Source: Hassallia byssoidea VB512170 (lineage in GTDB: Bacteria; Cyanobacteriota; Cyanobacteriia; Cyanobacteriales; Nostocaceae). Taken from it: a stretch of DNA of 64,000 bases. Shown here piece by piece: positions 19,419-28,906 of this stretch. The notes beneath the pieces were generated by a model. It was not told the DNA's origin and did no database searches. It saw nothing but the letters and a program-made list of their open reading frames with translations. Position numbers and translations under genes: made by a program. The stretch covers positions 1-64,000 of the forward strand of contig NZ_JTCM02000024.1 in the NCBI RefSeq assembly GCF_000817785.2, written 5' to 3'. Numbering within the stretch: the stretch's first letter is position 1; the number at the start of each line of letters is the position of its first letter.

Positions 19419-20807
19419 CTAAGAAGCGGGTGCAGTTATCATAGTCCCTCTTGACTCTTGAGGCGCACGCCGTCCTGTAACTACCATCTTGACTCGATTG
19501 GCAGGCGCAAGTGTAAAACCTCGTCTTTGAAGTCTCTCTGGTTGATTATCAGCCAAAGCAAGTTGATAGTGTGACAGGATTGTTGCCAACACTAGCTTCA
19601 TTTCAAACACTGCTAAAGCCTCGCCGATACACCGACGTGTACCACCACCAAAAGGCATAAATTCATAGGGAGAAAATTGGCTTTCTAGAAAGCGCTCTGG
19701 CTTAAATTGCTCAGGTTCTGGATATAAATCCTTACGGCGATGAATGAGATAGATGGAGCTAACGACTACCGTACTTGGCTCTAAGAGATATCCCAATAGT
19801 TCTACTCTTTCTTGCACTACTCTAGGCAACGTTAACATGACAACAGGGGCAATTCGCAAAGCTTCATTACAGACAGCCGTGAGATAAGGCAGTCTGAAAA
19901 TGCTCATCGGATCTAGGGAATCACCAAGAGTATCGAGTTCTTGGAGCAATTTTTGACGAACTTCTGGCTGATGGTGAATCCAATACAATGCCCAAGCCAT
20001 TGCCGTTGCCGTAGTCTCATGTCCAGCAATTATCAAGGACATTAAGTCATCACGCAACTCTTGATCCGTCATTGATTTACCCGCTTCATCTCGAGCTGAC
20101 ATCAGCATGGAGAGAATGTCGATGCGCTCTGGATCTGGTTGCTCCCGGCGTTCAGCAATTTCAGCGTAGAGCAAATCATCAATTGAGGCACGTTGGCGCA
20201 GAAACTTACCCCAAGGACTCCAAGCTCCTAAATCCTTTTGTAAGAAGGAGAAAAAGAATAAGCTAGAAGTAAGTGGTGACCAAAAGGCATCCAAAAACAA
20301 CGGTAGTAGATGCTTAATTTCTTGGCAGCGTTCTCCCTCATACAAGCCAAAGACAGCCTCTAATACGACTTGCAAGGAAATCTCCTGCATGGCAGTACGA
20401 GCCAAAAAGGGCTGGTTTAGTGGTAACTGACTAAAGACTTTTTCGGTGAGATTAGAGATTAGCTGACCGTAAGCTCGCATCCGCTCTCCATGAAAAGCTG
20501 GCATCACAAGTTGTCGCCGATGTTTGTGGCGATCGCCGTCCAGCATGAAGACTGAATAGTCCCCGATTATCGGTTGCACAATTCTGTTTGCCTCACCAAG
20601 AGCGGCAAACTTTTTGCGATCAGTTAAAATTTCTTGAATTGTCTGGGGGTGGTTCACAAATACCACAGTGTCCCCAAAACCAACTACCGAGGCTGTGAAA
20701 ATGTCAGGAAATTCCTGATTTGCTTTTTCCATATATCCGACGGGGTCTGCAACCCATTGAACTTTTTGGAGAAAAGGTGGGGTTTTCAAAGTATTAGGTA
20801 GTTTCAT
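19419..20807 (-). CDS. Cytochrome P450, CYP110-like
   Basis: A 462-residue soluble class-I P450. It has I-helix AGHETT (261-266), K-helix ExxR E315-R318 (EALR), PERF motif FKPERF, and heme-binding loop FMPFGGGTRRCIGEA with thiolate Cys393. The sequence style matches the CYP110 family, common in filamentous cyanobacteria. It would take electrons from ferredoxin. It lies directly downstream of a sesquiterpene synthase on the same strand (205-base gap), so its probable substrate is the terpene made by that enzyme. In Nostoc PCC 7120 the equivalent P450 oxidises germacrene A. The gap contains an imperfect gggga/tcccc hairpin but no obvious terminator, so cotranscription is possible. Confidence 0.93.
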   Translation of the reverse strand: MKLPNTLKTPPFLQKVQWVADPVGYMEKANQEFPDIFTASVVGFGDTVVFVNHPQTIQEILTDRKKFAALGEANRIVQPIIGDYSVFMLDGDRHKHRRQLVMPAFHGERMRAYGQLISNLTEKVFSQLPLNQPFLARTAMQEISLQVVLEAVFGLYEGERCQEIKHLLPLFLDAFWSPLTSSLFFFSFLQKDLGAWSPWGKFLRQRASIDDLLYAEIAERREQPDPERIDILSMLMSARDEAGKSMTDQELRDDLMSLIIAGHETTATAMAWALYWIHHQPEVRQKLLQELDTLGDSLDPMSIFRLPYLTAVCNEALRIAPVVMLTLPRVVQERVELLGYLLEPSTVVVSSIYLIHRRKDLYPEPEQFKPERFLESQFSPYEFMPFGGGTRRCIGEALAVFEMKLVLATILSHYQLALADNQPERLQRRGFTLAPANRVKMVVTGRRAPQESRGTMITAPAS

Positions 20808-21012
20808 CTATATTTTTCCTGACGAAATTGTGCTGATGTTCGACTCTCATTCTGGAGTAATACTAATTGGCAGCGAAGTAACAAAGTTTAAGATTTCCCC
20901 CAACTCCTTCTTATAAGGGGGAATTAGGGGATTCATATATGGGCAAACATTCGCTTAAATAGTATAACTCTTGATCGTCAGACGCATCCGATGCGATTTT
21001 CTGATTTGAAAG
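20808..21012. other. Gap between terpene synthase and P450 genes
   Basis: Contains a palindromic tcccccaactcc...aagggggaatta stretch (20892-20932) and a compact cgcatc/gatgcg dyad near 20984-20996. No gene seen. Confidence 0.5.
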
Positions 21013-21981
21013 TTAAGACTTAACTAGCTCCAGTCTTTCTCTAGTCTGATAGCGACCAGAACGAGCATACCAATCGATAGTACCACTGATCCAAGCGTGC
21101 ATTCCTGATATATATTTTGTCAGTTCAGCATCTGCCTGTTCTCCAAAAGAGGGAATAGATGCTTCTAAATTCATCATGCTTCTTACCTCTTGGTTGTGCA
21201 TTTCAGCAGCATACTTAATTGCTTGTTCAAAAGTAAGTTGCTGTTGATAATGCAGTACTAATACTAGATTGTGGACATCACCACTTGCCATTTCTCTAGA
21301 TACAGAAAAAATATCGTTACACCAGGCAAGAATATTAATTGTCATGATTTTGATTTTTTTCACCAAGTCGTGGTTTCGCAAAAAATCCGGAATTATCAAC
21401 TGATTGCAAAATTCAGTTAATGCTAACGAAGGATTTACTCCTACGCTTGACCTACGTATTTTGATATAAGTGTCTACATCAGGAACAATTTCCTGTGCGC
21501 GATTGCTTGCTTCTTGAAGACATCCGTGGAAGTAGTCTTCAAAAGCATGAAGGAAATGATGGAACCATTCTACCTTCCCGGTTCGGAGTGTTCGCTGTCG
21601 TAAATCTTTTAAGGCACGACCAAGCGGTATATCCTTGCTTTTAATTTCTGACCCGTTTAATATTTCTAGAAATCTCTTGTGAAAATCCTCCAGCACTTCC
21701 GGTTGTTTCCCTAAATCTGACATATCGCATTGGTCGTCCCAAATAAACAGCCAGCTTATCCAGTCATTTACAATCTTCAGTTCTTCAAGTTTGCAATAAG
21801 GGTAGGCAACTGCCACTAGCCAGAAAAATTTTGACTTGCAGAAACGCCGATATGATGACTCATTTGCCAAAAGGTTGAAGCGCAACACCCATTCGAGGCT
21901 ATAATCTTCCAAAACATCAGCATACTTGTTGATTCGAGATGGAAATGGGCAGTATAATTCAGGCAGAATGAATTCGTTCAT
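21013..21981 (-). CDS. Class I terpene cyclase (probable sesquiterpene synthase)
   Basis: 322 residues, the usual length of a single-domain bacterial sesquiterpene cyclase. The aspartate-rich metal motif is DDQCD (82-86, in WDDQCDMSD). The NSE triad is N222-D-I-F-S226-V-S-R-E230. The C-terminal RY-type pair may be RSGRYQTR. It is too short for the two-domain geosmin synthase. The expected substrate is farnesyl diphosphate; the product (germacrene, selinene or other) cannot be read from sequence. I chose the ATG at 21981 because a TGGAG site lies 6-10 bases upstream and the conserved N terminus (LPELYCPFPSRIN) starts there. It forms a minicluster with the P450 downstream and the giant kinase beyond. 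Confidence 0.92.
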   Translation of the reverse strand: MNEFILPELYCPFPSRINKYADVLEDYSLEWVLRFNLLANESSYRRFCKSKFFWLVAVAYPYCKLEELKIVNDWISWLFIWDDQCDMSDLGKQPEVLEDFHKRFLEILNGSEIKSKDIPLGRALKDLRQRTLRTGKVEWFHHFLHAFEDYFHGCLQEASNRAQEIVPDVDTYIKIRRSSVGVNPSLALTEFCNQLIIPDFLRNHDLVKKIKIMTINILAWCNDIFSVSREMASGDVHNLVLVLHYQQQLTFEQAIKYAAEMHNQEVRSMMNLEASIPSFGEQADAELTKYISGMHAWISGTIDWYARSGRYQTRERLELVKS

Positions 21982-23339
21982 AAAAACTCCAGAAATCAAA
22001 GGGAAACACACTAGGAAAGGAAACACAATAAATTGACTTCTTGTTAATGCTTGGCAGATAACAGTTCGCTCTTTACAATTGAAAATCCCAAAAACTGGTA
22101 TTATCAATTGTGGATCTCCAAAATTGAAAAGAATGGCAACGCACCATCTTCCTTAGCCACAACAGAAGTTCACCAATTTTGCTCTTAAAAAAATGGGGAG
22201 GGTTTGAAGCCCCATGATTAATCGTGGGGTCTACTAGACTATCTATAGAAACCCTCCCCATTTTTTCTTGCATCGCTCGGTCACAAAAACTGAACCTAAT
22301 CTGAAGAAATCTTTGTTCATATCTGCAAAACTCATTACAATAAAGAAACGCAGAGAAGACAAACTAATCTTTTTAGGTTTATGCTTTTGTATTGTCAAAT
22401 TTTAGGTAGTAGAATAGGGCTAACTATTACCTCTTGTTCTCACTGAATGCGAGAATTTGTTTTATGTTTATTGCCCAATATTTCAATGATTCAATTTTGA
22501 CCTAAATCAACTACACCGCATTTTGTGAGCGCGTAAAACTGAGCGTTTATGCTGCTAAATGTGGTGTTTGAATGTCAAAAGTTCCTTGGTTTAATTCTAA
22601 TGTTTTTATTAAAAATCGTATCCGTAATTAAGCTTAATTGTAAAGTTAATTTCACATATAAATATACATTGTTATATTAAAGACATATACTGAAACATAT
22701 TACTCGATATAAAGTATTACAGTTTTTCTCAGAATCACTACTGTTTGTTTCAGAACAAAAGTGCGATCGCCAAAATTTTTTTGACTGAAAAAGCCTGATT
22801 TCAAATGGTTACGGCTGTTTACAACAATTGAAAACGCCAATTTTCAAGTTTACTAAAGTTTACAATTTTATGTTAAACAAATCACAATCTAAATTAGTAT
22901 ATTTCCTTGAATGTCAAAATTTCCTGACATATATGCCTAAAAAAATGTTTTGTCATTTAGCAAAATCATAAAATCTCTAACCTAAGATTTACAAATTATC
23001 TACCTATTTGTAGATGCGAAGGTATGTAACAGTCTTAAGTAATAAATTGAACATCAAGCAAATATGAAAATAAAAACAAGCAAAGATAATCCTAATTGAT
23101 GATGACAAATTAACGCAACTTGATGTATCGCATTAACTACAAGCTAAAGAAAGAGCGTAGACGCTGCATCGGTGAGGCAGTCGCAGACAAGCGCGGTTTC
23201 CGTCGGTTAACCAGAATGCGCGATCGCTCTTTCAAATCGTTAGATAGTGAAAATTGGTGTGGGTTTGGGAAAACTGAGTGAACAGGACAACCTTTAAGTT
23301 GCTTTGGTTCTTAGTTGCACTCAACACCCAGGTATAAAC
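21982..23339. other. 1.36-kb divergent intergenic region
   Basis: Separates the terpene synthase (minus) from the second giant kinase (plus). It holds a compound hairpin (22190-22266) and is otherwise strongly A/T-rich. Near 23150-23232 a gaaagagcg / cgctctttc inverted repeat brackets about 65 bases of G/C-richer sequence. No convincing gene or known RNA seen. Confidence 0.55.
22190..22266. repeat. Compound hairpin: 18-bp arms around an inner stem-loop
   Basis: Outer arms aaaaatggggagggttt and aaaccctccccattttt. Inside lies a second hairpin, gccccatgattaatcgtgggg (22211-22231). The inner part resembles the terminal hairpins of IS200/IS605-type elements in cyanobacteria, but there is no transposase. 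Confidence 0.75.
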
Positions 23340-26300
23340 ATGACAAACATCGATATTTCTCTTCCTGGCTATCGCATCCTTGAGTTTATCTACTCCGGCA
23401 ATAGAACTTTAGTTTATCGCGGACTGCGGGAGTGCGATCGCCAACCTGTCATCATCAAACTGCTGAATAGCGAATATCCCAGTTTCAGCGAACTGGTGCA
23501 ATTCCGCAACCAATATACTATTGCCAAAAATCTTAATATTCCTGGTATCGTCAAAGCCTACAACTTAGAAACCTACCGCAACAGCTATGCACTGGTGATG
23601 GAGGATTTTGGCGGTATTTCCCTCAAGGAGTGGAAAATAGGGAAATCTGATTCTTTAAGTGAATTTTTGCACATAGCGATTCAAATTGTCTCTGCCTTAG
23701 AAGGACTGCATCGCGATCGCATTATTCATAAAGACATCAAACCTGCGAATATTTTGATTAACACCTCTACAGGTGAAGTTAAACTGATCGACTTTAGCAT
23801 AGCCTCCCTTTTGCCTAGAGAATTTCCAGAAATTCAAAATCCCAACATTCTCGAAGGTACTCTCGCTTATCTGTCTCCCGAACAAACCGGACGGATGAAC
23901 CGAGGTATTGATTACCGCAGCGATTTTTATTCGCTTGGTGTCACTTTTTTTGAACTCCTCACCGGACAGTTACCATTTACTTCTAACGATCCGATGGAGT
24001 TAGTTCACTTTCATATTGCCAAGCTTGCACCTTCTTTAGAAAGTGAAAGGCAGGAGATTCCCAAAGTTATTTCAAATATCGTTAACAAGCTGATGGCGAA
24101 AAATGCCGAAGACCGCTATCAAAGTGCTTTCGGGTTAAAGTATGATTTGCAAGTATGCTTAAAGCAGTGGCAAGAGACTGGAAATATTGCCAACTTCGAG
24201 TTAGGAATGCGGGATGTATGCGATCGCTTCGTCATTCCCGAAAAACTCTATGGTCGTGATAAAGAAGTCGCCACGTTATTAACAGCATTTGATCGAGTAT
24301 GTAGGGGCGAAATTACTTCACCCGTAGAAAATGTAGTGGCTCCCAAATCCAAAATTGAACTGATGCTAATAGCAGGATCTTCTGGTATTGGCAAAACTGT
24401 TGTTGTTAACGAAGTCCACAAACCCATCGTCAAACAGCGGGGTTACTTCATCAAAGGTAAATTTGACCAATTCCAACGTAACATTCCCTTTTTTGGATTT
24501 GTCCAAGCATTTCAAGATTTAATCGAACAATTGCTAGGTGAAAATAATACCCAAATCGCCGCCTGGAAAACTAAAATTCTGACAGCATTAGGCGAAAATA
24601 GTCAAGTAATCATTGATGTTATCCCCGAACTCGAACGTATCATTGGCAAGCAATCGACTGTTTCTGAATTATCGGGAAGTGCAGCACAAAATCGGTTTAA
24701 TTTGCTGTTCCAAAAGTTTATCCAAGTCTTCACCACACCAGAACATCCCTTAGTCATTTTTCTAGATGATTTGCAATGGGCAGATTTGGCTTCTTTAAAA
24801 TTAATTCAACTATTAATGAGTGAAGCCGAAAAAGGTTATTTGCTGTTAATTGGTGCTTACCGAGATAATGAGGTTACTGCAACACATCCTTTAATGTTGA
24901 CATTAGATGAAATAAGTAAAAGTCAAGCAACAATCAACACCATTACTTTAACGCCTCTTGAACCTACCGATTTAAATCATCTGATTGCTGACACCTTCAA
25001 ATGTTCATCAGAACTTACACAACCCCTCACAGAACTAGTTTATCAAAAAACTAAAGGTAATCCTTTTTTCAGCAATCAATTTCTGAAATTATTGCATGAA
25101 GACAGAATTCTTAACTTTAACTTTGATGAAGGTTATTGGCAGTGTGATATAGCTCAAATAAAAACCTTAGCTTTCAACGATGATGTAGTTGAGTTTATGG
25201 CGCTTCAGTTACAGAAGTTGCCAAACAGCACTCAAGAAATTTTGAAACTTGCCGCTTGTATTGGCAACCAATTTGACTTAGCCACTTTAGCAAGTGTGTC
25301 TGAAAAGTCTCAGGTAGAAACGGCGGCTGATTTATGGAAAGCATTGCAAGAAGGGTTAGTTTTCCCTACTAGCAAAGTTTACAAATTTTTTCAAGATGAT
25401 AATCAAGATACCAAATTAATAATTACCAATGACCAATTAGCAAATTATAAATTCCTTCATGACCGAGTGCAACAAGCTGCTTATTCACTAATTCCGCCAG
25501 ATTGCAAACAAGAAACTCACCTAAAAATTGGGCAATTATTGTTGAAAAATACTCTAGAAGCCGAACGAGAAGAGAGAATTTTTGAGATTGTTAATCAGTT
25601 GAATTACGCAGTGGAATTAATCACCGTTCAATCAGAAAAAGATGAACTGGCAAAGTTGAATTTGATAGCAGGACTTAAAGCTAAAGCTTCTACTGCCAAT
25701 GCTGCTGCTGTTGAGTATTTGATTCTGGGAATAAAACTGCTTTCTGTTAATAGTTGGGAAACGAACTACGACTTAAGTCTAGCACTACATGAAACAGCAG
25801 CAGAGGCGGCATTCCTCAGCGGCGACTTCGAGCAGATGAAGCAATTATCACAAGTTGTGCTGCAACAAGCGAAGAATCTGTTAGATAAAGCGAAAGTTTA
25901 TGAAATCCAAATCGTTGCTTGTATAGTCCAAAGTCAACAACTAGAAGCAATCAAAATAGGGCTATCTATTCTGAAGTTGTTAGGAATCGAACTACCAGAT
26001 AAACCATTAGAATCAGATGTTACACAGGCATTAGAGGAAGTTACAACCAGTTTGCAAGGTAAAGAAATTGAGGAGTTAATTGAATTACCTCCAATGATTG
26101 AACTTAATTGCAAAGTAGCGCTACGGCTTTTATCAAGTATGTACCCTGCTGCCCAACAAGCTGTTCCTGAACTGATGCTACTGATTACATTTAAGATGGT
26201 CTATTTATCAGTTAAATATGGAAATGCTCCTGAGTCTAGTTTTGCTTATATCAGCTACGGGATGCTTCTTTGCGAAATTTTCGGAGACATAAATTCCGGC

Positions 26301-28754
26301 TATAGGTTTGGCAAACTTGCTCTTTTGCTATCAGATAGATTAAATATCAAAGCATTGAAAGCTAAGGTAATTGCTATGTTTGCTAGCTTTATGCATCATT
26401 TGCAAGAGCATCTAAGCTTGAATTTATCCCGTTGTGTTGAAGTCTATAAGAGCGCACATGAAGCCGGAGATTTAGAATTTGCTGGCTATTCTATCTGTCA
26501 ATATGGTTTCCATTTATTATGGGCTGGTAAGGAACTTGAGATGGTAGAAAAAGAAATGGCTACCTATAATGATGTACTCAGTTCCATTAAACTACAGGCA
26601 GCCCAAACTTACCACAAAATTCATTGGCAAACAGTTCTTAACTTGCTCTTAAAGGCGGAGAATCAGTTTTGTTTAATTGGTACTGCCTACAATGAAAAAT
26701 TGATGATTACCGTACATCAAAGTGCTAACGATTTTGTTGCGCTTGGCTTTCTTTATATTTGTAAGCTAACACTAGCTTATCTGTTTTGCGAATATCAAGA
26801 AGCCGAGAAAAATCTAGAATTTGCAAATAAATATTTTACTGCTGTGAAGGGATTTATCTGTATCCCTATATTTCATTTGTATGATTCTTTAACTAGATTG
26901 GCAGTTTTCAAGAATGTTTCCCATTCTGAGCAAAATAGCGTCCTTAGCAAAGTACAATTCAATCAAGATAAATTGAAAAAATGGGCAGATCGTGCCCCGA
27001 TGAATTATTTACATAAATATTATTTAGTTGAGGCAGAACGACATCGGGTTTTAGGTGAATATGTTCAAGCGATGGAAATGTACGATCGCGCAATTTCCCT
27101 CGCTCGCATGAATGAATACGTCAACGAAGAAGCTTTAGCCAACGAACTCACTGCTAAATTCTACCTAGAATGGGGCAAAGAGAAAATCGCCCAAGTCTAT
27201 CTTATCGATGCCTACTACGCTTATGCTCGTTGGGGAGCAAAAGCCAAAATTAACGACTTAGAAAAACGCTATCCACAAATTCTCTCCCCCATTCTCAATC
27301 GAGAAAAAATCAGCCGTAAGGACGATGCAAGTATTTGCAAACTAACAACTGGAACCGTCACTGCTAGCAGCACAAGTGGGTCGTCTCTTTTAGATATGGC
27401 AACAGTGATGAAAGCATATCAAGCTCTTTCTAGCGAAATTGAACTTGATAAGTTAATCTTCACTTTGATGCAAGTAGTAATTGAAAATTCTGGAGCCGAA
27501 AGAGGTGCTTTGCTCAGATTGCAATCGGATAATTTAGTTGTGGAAGCCACTGTAAATATCGACCGGAAAAAAATTGTTATTACTGATAATCATCAGATTC
27601 CTCACACCGTTATCAACTATGTACAACGCACTCAGCAAACTATCGTTATCAACGATATTGCAGTTGAAACAAAATTTGCTAATGACCCTTACATAATCGA
27701 GCATCAACCAAAGAGTGTTTTGTGTACTCCCATCCTGAATCAAGGCAAACTGATCGGCATTCTCTATTTAGAGAATAATTTGACGAAGAAAGCATTTACA
27801 AGCGATCGCATTCAAATTATCAACTTACTTTGCTCCCAAGCTGCTATCTGTTTAGAAAATGCTCGTCTTTATCAGCAGTCTCAAGAATCTCTAGAAAATC
27901 TGAAGCAAATGCAACTTCAACTCGTGCAAAGTGAGAAAATGTCTGCTTTGGGTAACTTAGTTGCAGGTGTAGCACACGAAATCAATAACCCGATTGGCTT
28001 CATATCGGGTAACTTGCAACCTGCTGTTGATTACATGCAGGATTTATTTAACTTGATTGACCTTTATCAAGAGCATTATCCCACCCCTGTGGCTGCAATT
28101 GAGTCAGAAATCGAAGCGATTGACTTAGAATATCTGCGCTCAGATTTACCCAAACTCCTAACTACAATGAAAGAGGGAGTTAAGCGTATTCGTCATATTA
28201 GCGCTAGCTTGCGAACCTTTTCTCGTGCTGATAGCGATCGCCCAATTTCTTGTAATATCCATGATGGCATCGACAGCACTATTTTGATTCTCAAACATCG
28301 CATAAAAGCTAACGAAACTCGTCCCGCGATTGAAGTAGTCACAAATTATGGTAATTTGCCTTCAATAGAATGCTACCCCGGACAACTCAATCAGGTATTT
28401 ATGAATTTGTTAGCTAATGCTATTGATGCTTTAGAAGAGTCGAATATCAAGCGTAGTATTAGTGAAATTCAAGCTAATCCCAATCAAATTACAATTGGGA
28501 CAAGTTTAGATAAAGATAAAAATCATGTCTTGATTTGCATTAAAGATAATGGTTTGGGAATGTCAGATGAAGTCAAGCAAAAAGTTTTTGACCATTTATT
28601 TACTACGAAACCTGTAGGACAAGGGACAGGATTAGGATTAGCGATCGCAAAGTCTATTATTGTTGATAAACACAAGGGAACTCTAGAGGTAAATTCAACA
28701 CCAGGAGAGGGTGCGGAGTTTATTATTATTATTCCCATTCACCAACAAAACTAG
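23340..28754 (+). CDS. Second giant hybrid Ser/Thr kinase - ATPase - GAF - histidine kinase
   Basis: 1804 residues, colinear with the protein at 13799. Kinase domain: VIIKL, HKDIKPANIL, and again DFS in place of DFG. ATPase: Walker A near residue 346, DDLQWAD. Then a TPR-like middle and a GAF domain (SALLS..ERGALLRL to CLENARLY). HisKA has H1546 (GVAHEINNPIGF), and HATPase_c has DNGLGMS and GTGLGLAI. The ATG at 23340 has an AGG site and starts the kinase fold (ISLPGYRILEFIYSG). A TTG 36 bases upstream is less likely. It is the first of three kinase genes in the same direction (23340-33036). Its histidine-kinase module is much closer to that of the gene at 31741 than to its full-length paralogue, suggesting module exchange. 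The autophosphorylation partner is unknown. Confidence 0.92.
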   Translation: MTNIDISLPGYRILEFIYSGNRTLVYRGLRECDRQPVIIKLLNSEYPSFSELVQFRNQYTIAKNLNIPGIVKAYNLETYRNSYALVMEDFGGISLKEWKIGKSDSLSEFLHIAIQIVSALEGLHRDRIIHKDIKPANILINTSTGEVKLIDFSIASLLPREFPEIQNPNILEGTLAYLSPEQTGRMNRGIDYRSDFYSLGVTFFELLTGQLPFTSNDPMELVHFHIAKLAPSLESERQEIPKVISNIVNKLMAKNAEDRYQSAFGLKYDLQVCLKQWQETGNIANFELGMRDVCDRFVIPEKLYGRDKEVATLLTAFDRVCRGEITSPVENVVAPKSKIELMLIAGSSGIGKTVVVNEVHKPIVKQRGYFIKGKFDQFQRNIPFFGFVQAFQDLIEQLLGENNTQIAAWKTKILTALGENSQVIIDVIPELERIIGKQSTVSELSGSAAQNRFNLLFQKFIQVFTTPEHPLVIFLDDLQWADLASLKLIQLLMSEAEKGYLLLIGAYRDNEVTATHPLMLTLDEISKSQATINTITLTPLEPTDLNHLIADTFKCSSELTQPLTELVYQKTKGNPFFSNQFLKLLHEDRILNFNFDEGYWQCDIAQIKTLAFNDDVVEFMALQLQKLPNSTQEILKLAACIGNQFDLATLASVSEKSQVETAADLWKALQEGLVFPTSKVYKFFQDDNQDTKLIITNDQLANYKFLHDRVQQAAYSLIPPDCKQETHLKIGQLLLKNTLEAEREERIFEIVNQLNYAVELITVQSEKDELAKLNLIAGLKAKASTANAAAVEYLILGIKLLSVNSWETNYDLSLALHETAAEAAFLSGDFEQMKQLSQVVLQQAKNLLDKAKVYEIQIVACIVQSQQLEAIKIGLSILKLLGIELPDKPLESDVTQALEEVTTSLQGKEIEELIELPPMIELNCKVALRLLSSMYPAAQQAVPELMLLITFKMVYLSVKYGNAPESSFAYISYGMLLCEIFGDINSGYRFGKLALLLSDRLNIKALKAKVIAMFASFMHHLQEHLSLNLSRCVEVYKSAHEAGDLEFAGYSICQYGFHLLWAGKELEMVEKEMATYNDVLSSIKLQAAQTYHKIHWQTVLNLLLKAENQFCLIGTAYNEKLMITVHQSANDFVALGFLYICKLTLAYLFCEYQEAEKNLEFANKYFTAVKGFICIPIFHLYDSLTRLAVFKNVSHSEQNSVLSKVQFNQDKLKKWADRAPMNYLHKYYLVEAERHRVLGEYVQAMEMYDRAISLARMNEYVNEEALANELTAKFYLEWGKEKIAQVYLIDAYYAYARWGAKAKINDLEKRYPQILSPILNREKISRKDDASICKLTTGTVTASSTSGSSLLDMATVMKAYQALSSEIELDKLIFTLMQVVIENSGAERGALLRLQSDNLVVEATVNIDRKKIVITDNHQIPHTVINYVQRTQQTIVINDIAVETKFANDPYIIEHQPKSVLCTPILNQGKLIGILYLENNLTKKAFTSDRIQIINLLCSQAAICLENARLYQQSQESLENLKQMQLQLVQSEKMSALGNLVAGVAHEINNPIGFISGNLQPAVDYMQDLFNLIDLYQEHYPTPVAAIESEIEAIDLEYLRSDLPKLLTTMKEGVKRIRHISASLRTFSRADSDRPISCNIHDGIDSTILILKHRIKANETRPAIEVVTNYGNLPSIECYPGQLNQVFMNLLANAIDALEESNIKRSISEIQANPNQITIGTSLDKDKNHVLICIKDNGLGMSDEVKQKVFDHLFTTKPVGQGTGLGLAIAKSIIVDKHKGTLEVNSTPGEGAEFIIIIPIHQQN

Positions 28755-28774
28755 GCTATAAAGCGATTTCTCTC

Positions 28775-28797
28775 GTTACCAGGTGGAACCTGGTAAC
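28775..28797. repeat. Palindrome gttaccaggtggaacctggtaac
   Basis: Near-perfect palindrome between two kinase genes, related to the one at 37281-37311. Possible weak terminator or dispersed repeat. Confidence 0.7.
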
Positions 28798-28906
28798 GCA
28801 TTACAAAAAGCTCTGCCTTTGGGTATGACGATAGAAATACTTCTGATAATGGGCAAACTAACTCAAGAAGAGTTACTCGACCTTCATTAGCCCAAAACAG
28901 ACAAAA

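Noticed and set aside
21013-21981. Geosmin or 2-methylisoborneol synthase
   Set aside because: Too short for two-domain geosmin synthase, and no adjacent C-methyltransferase as needed for methylisoborneol.
22073-22273. 66-codon minus-strand frame
   Set aside because: Spans the compound hairpin and the leader of the terpene synthase; no coding character.
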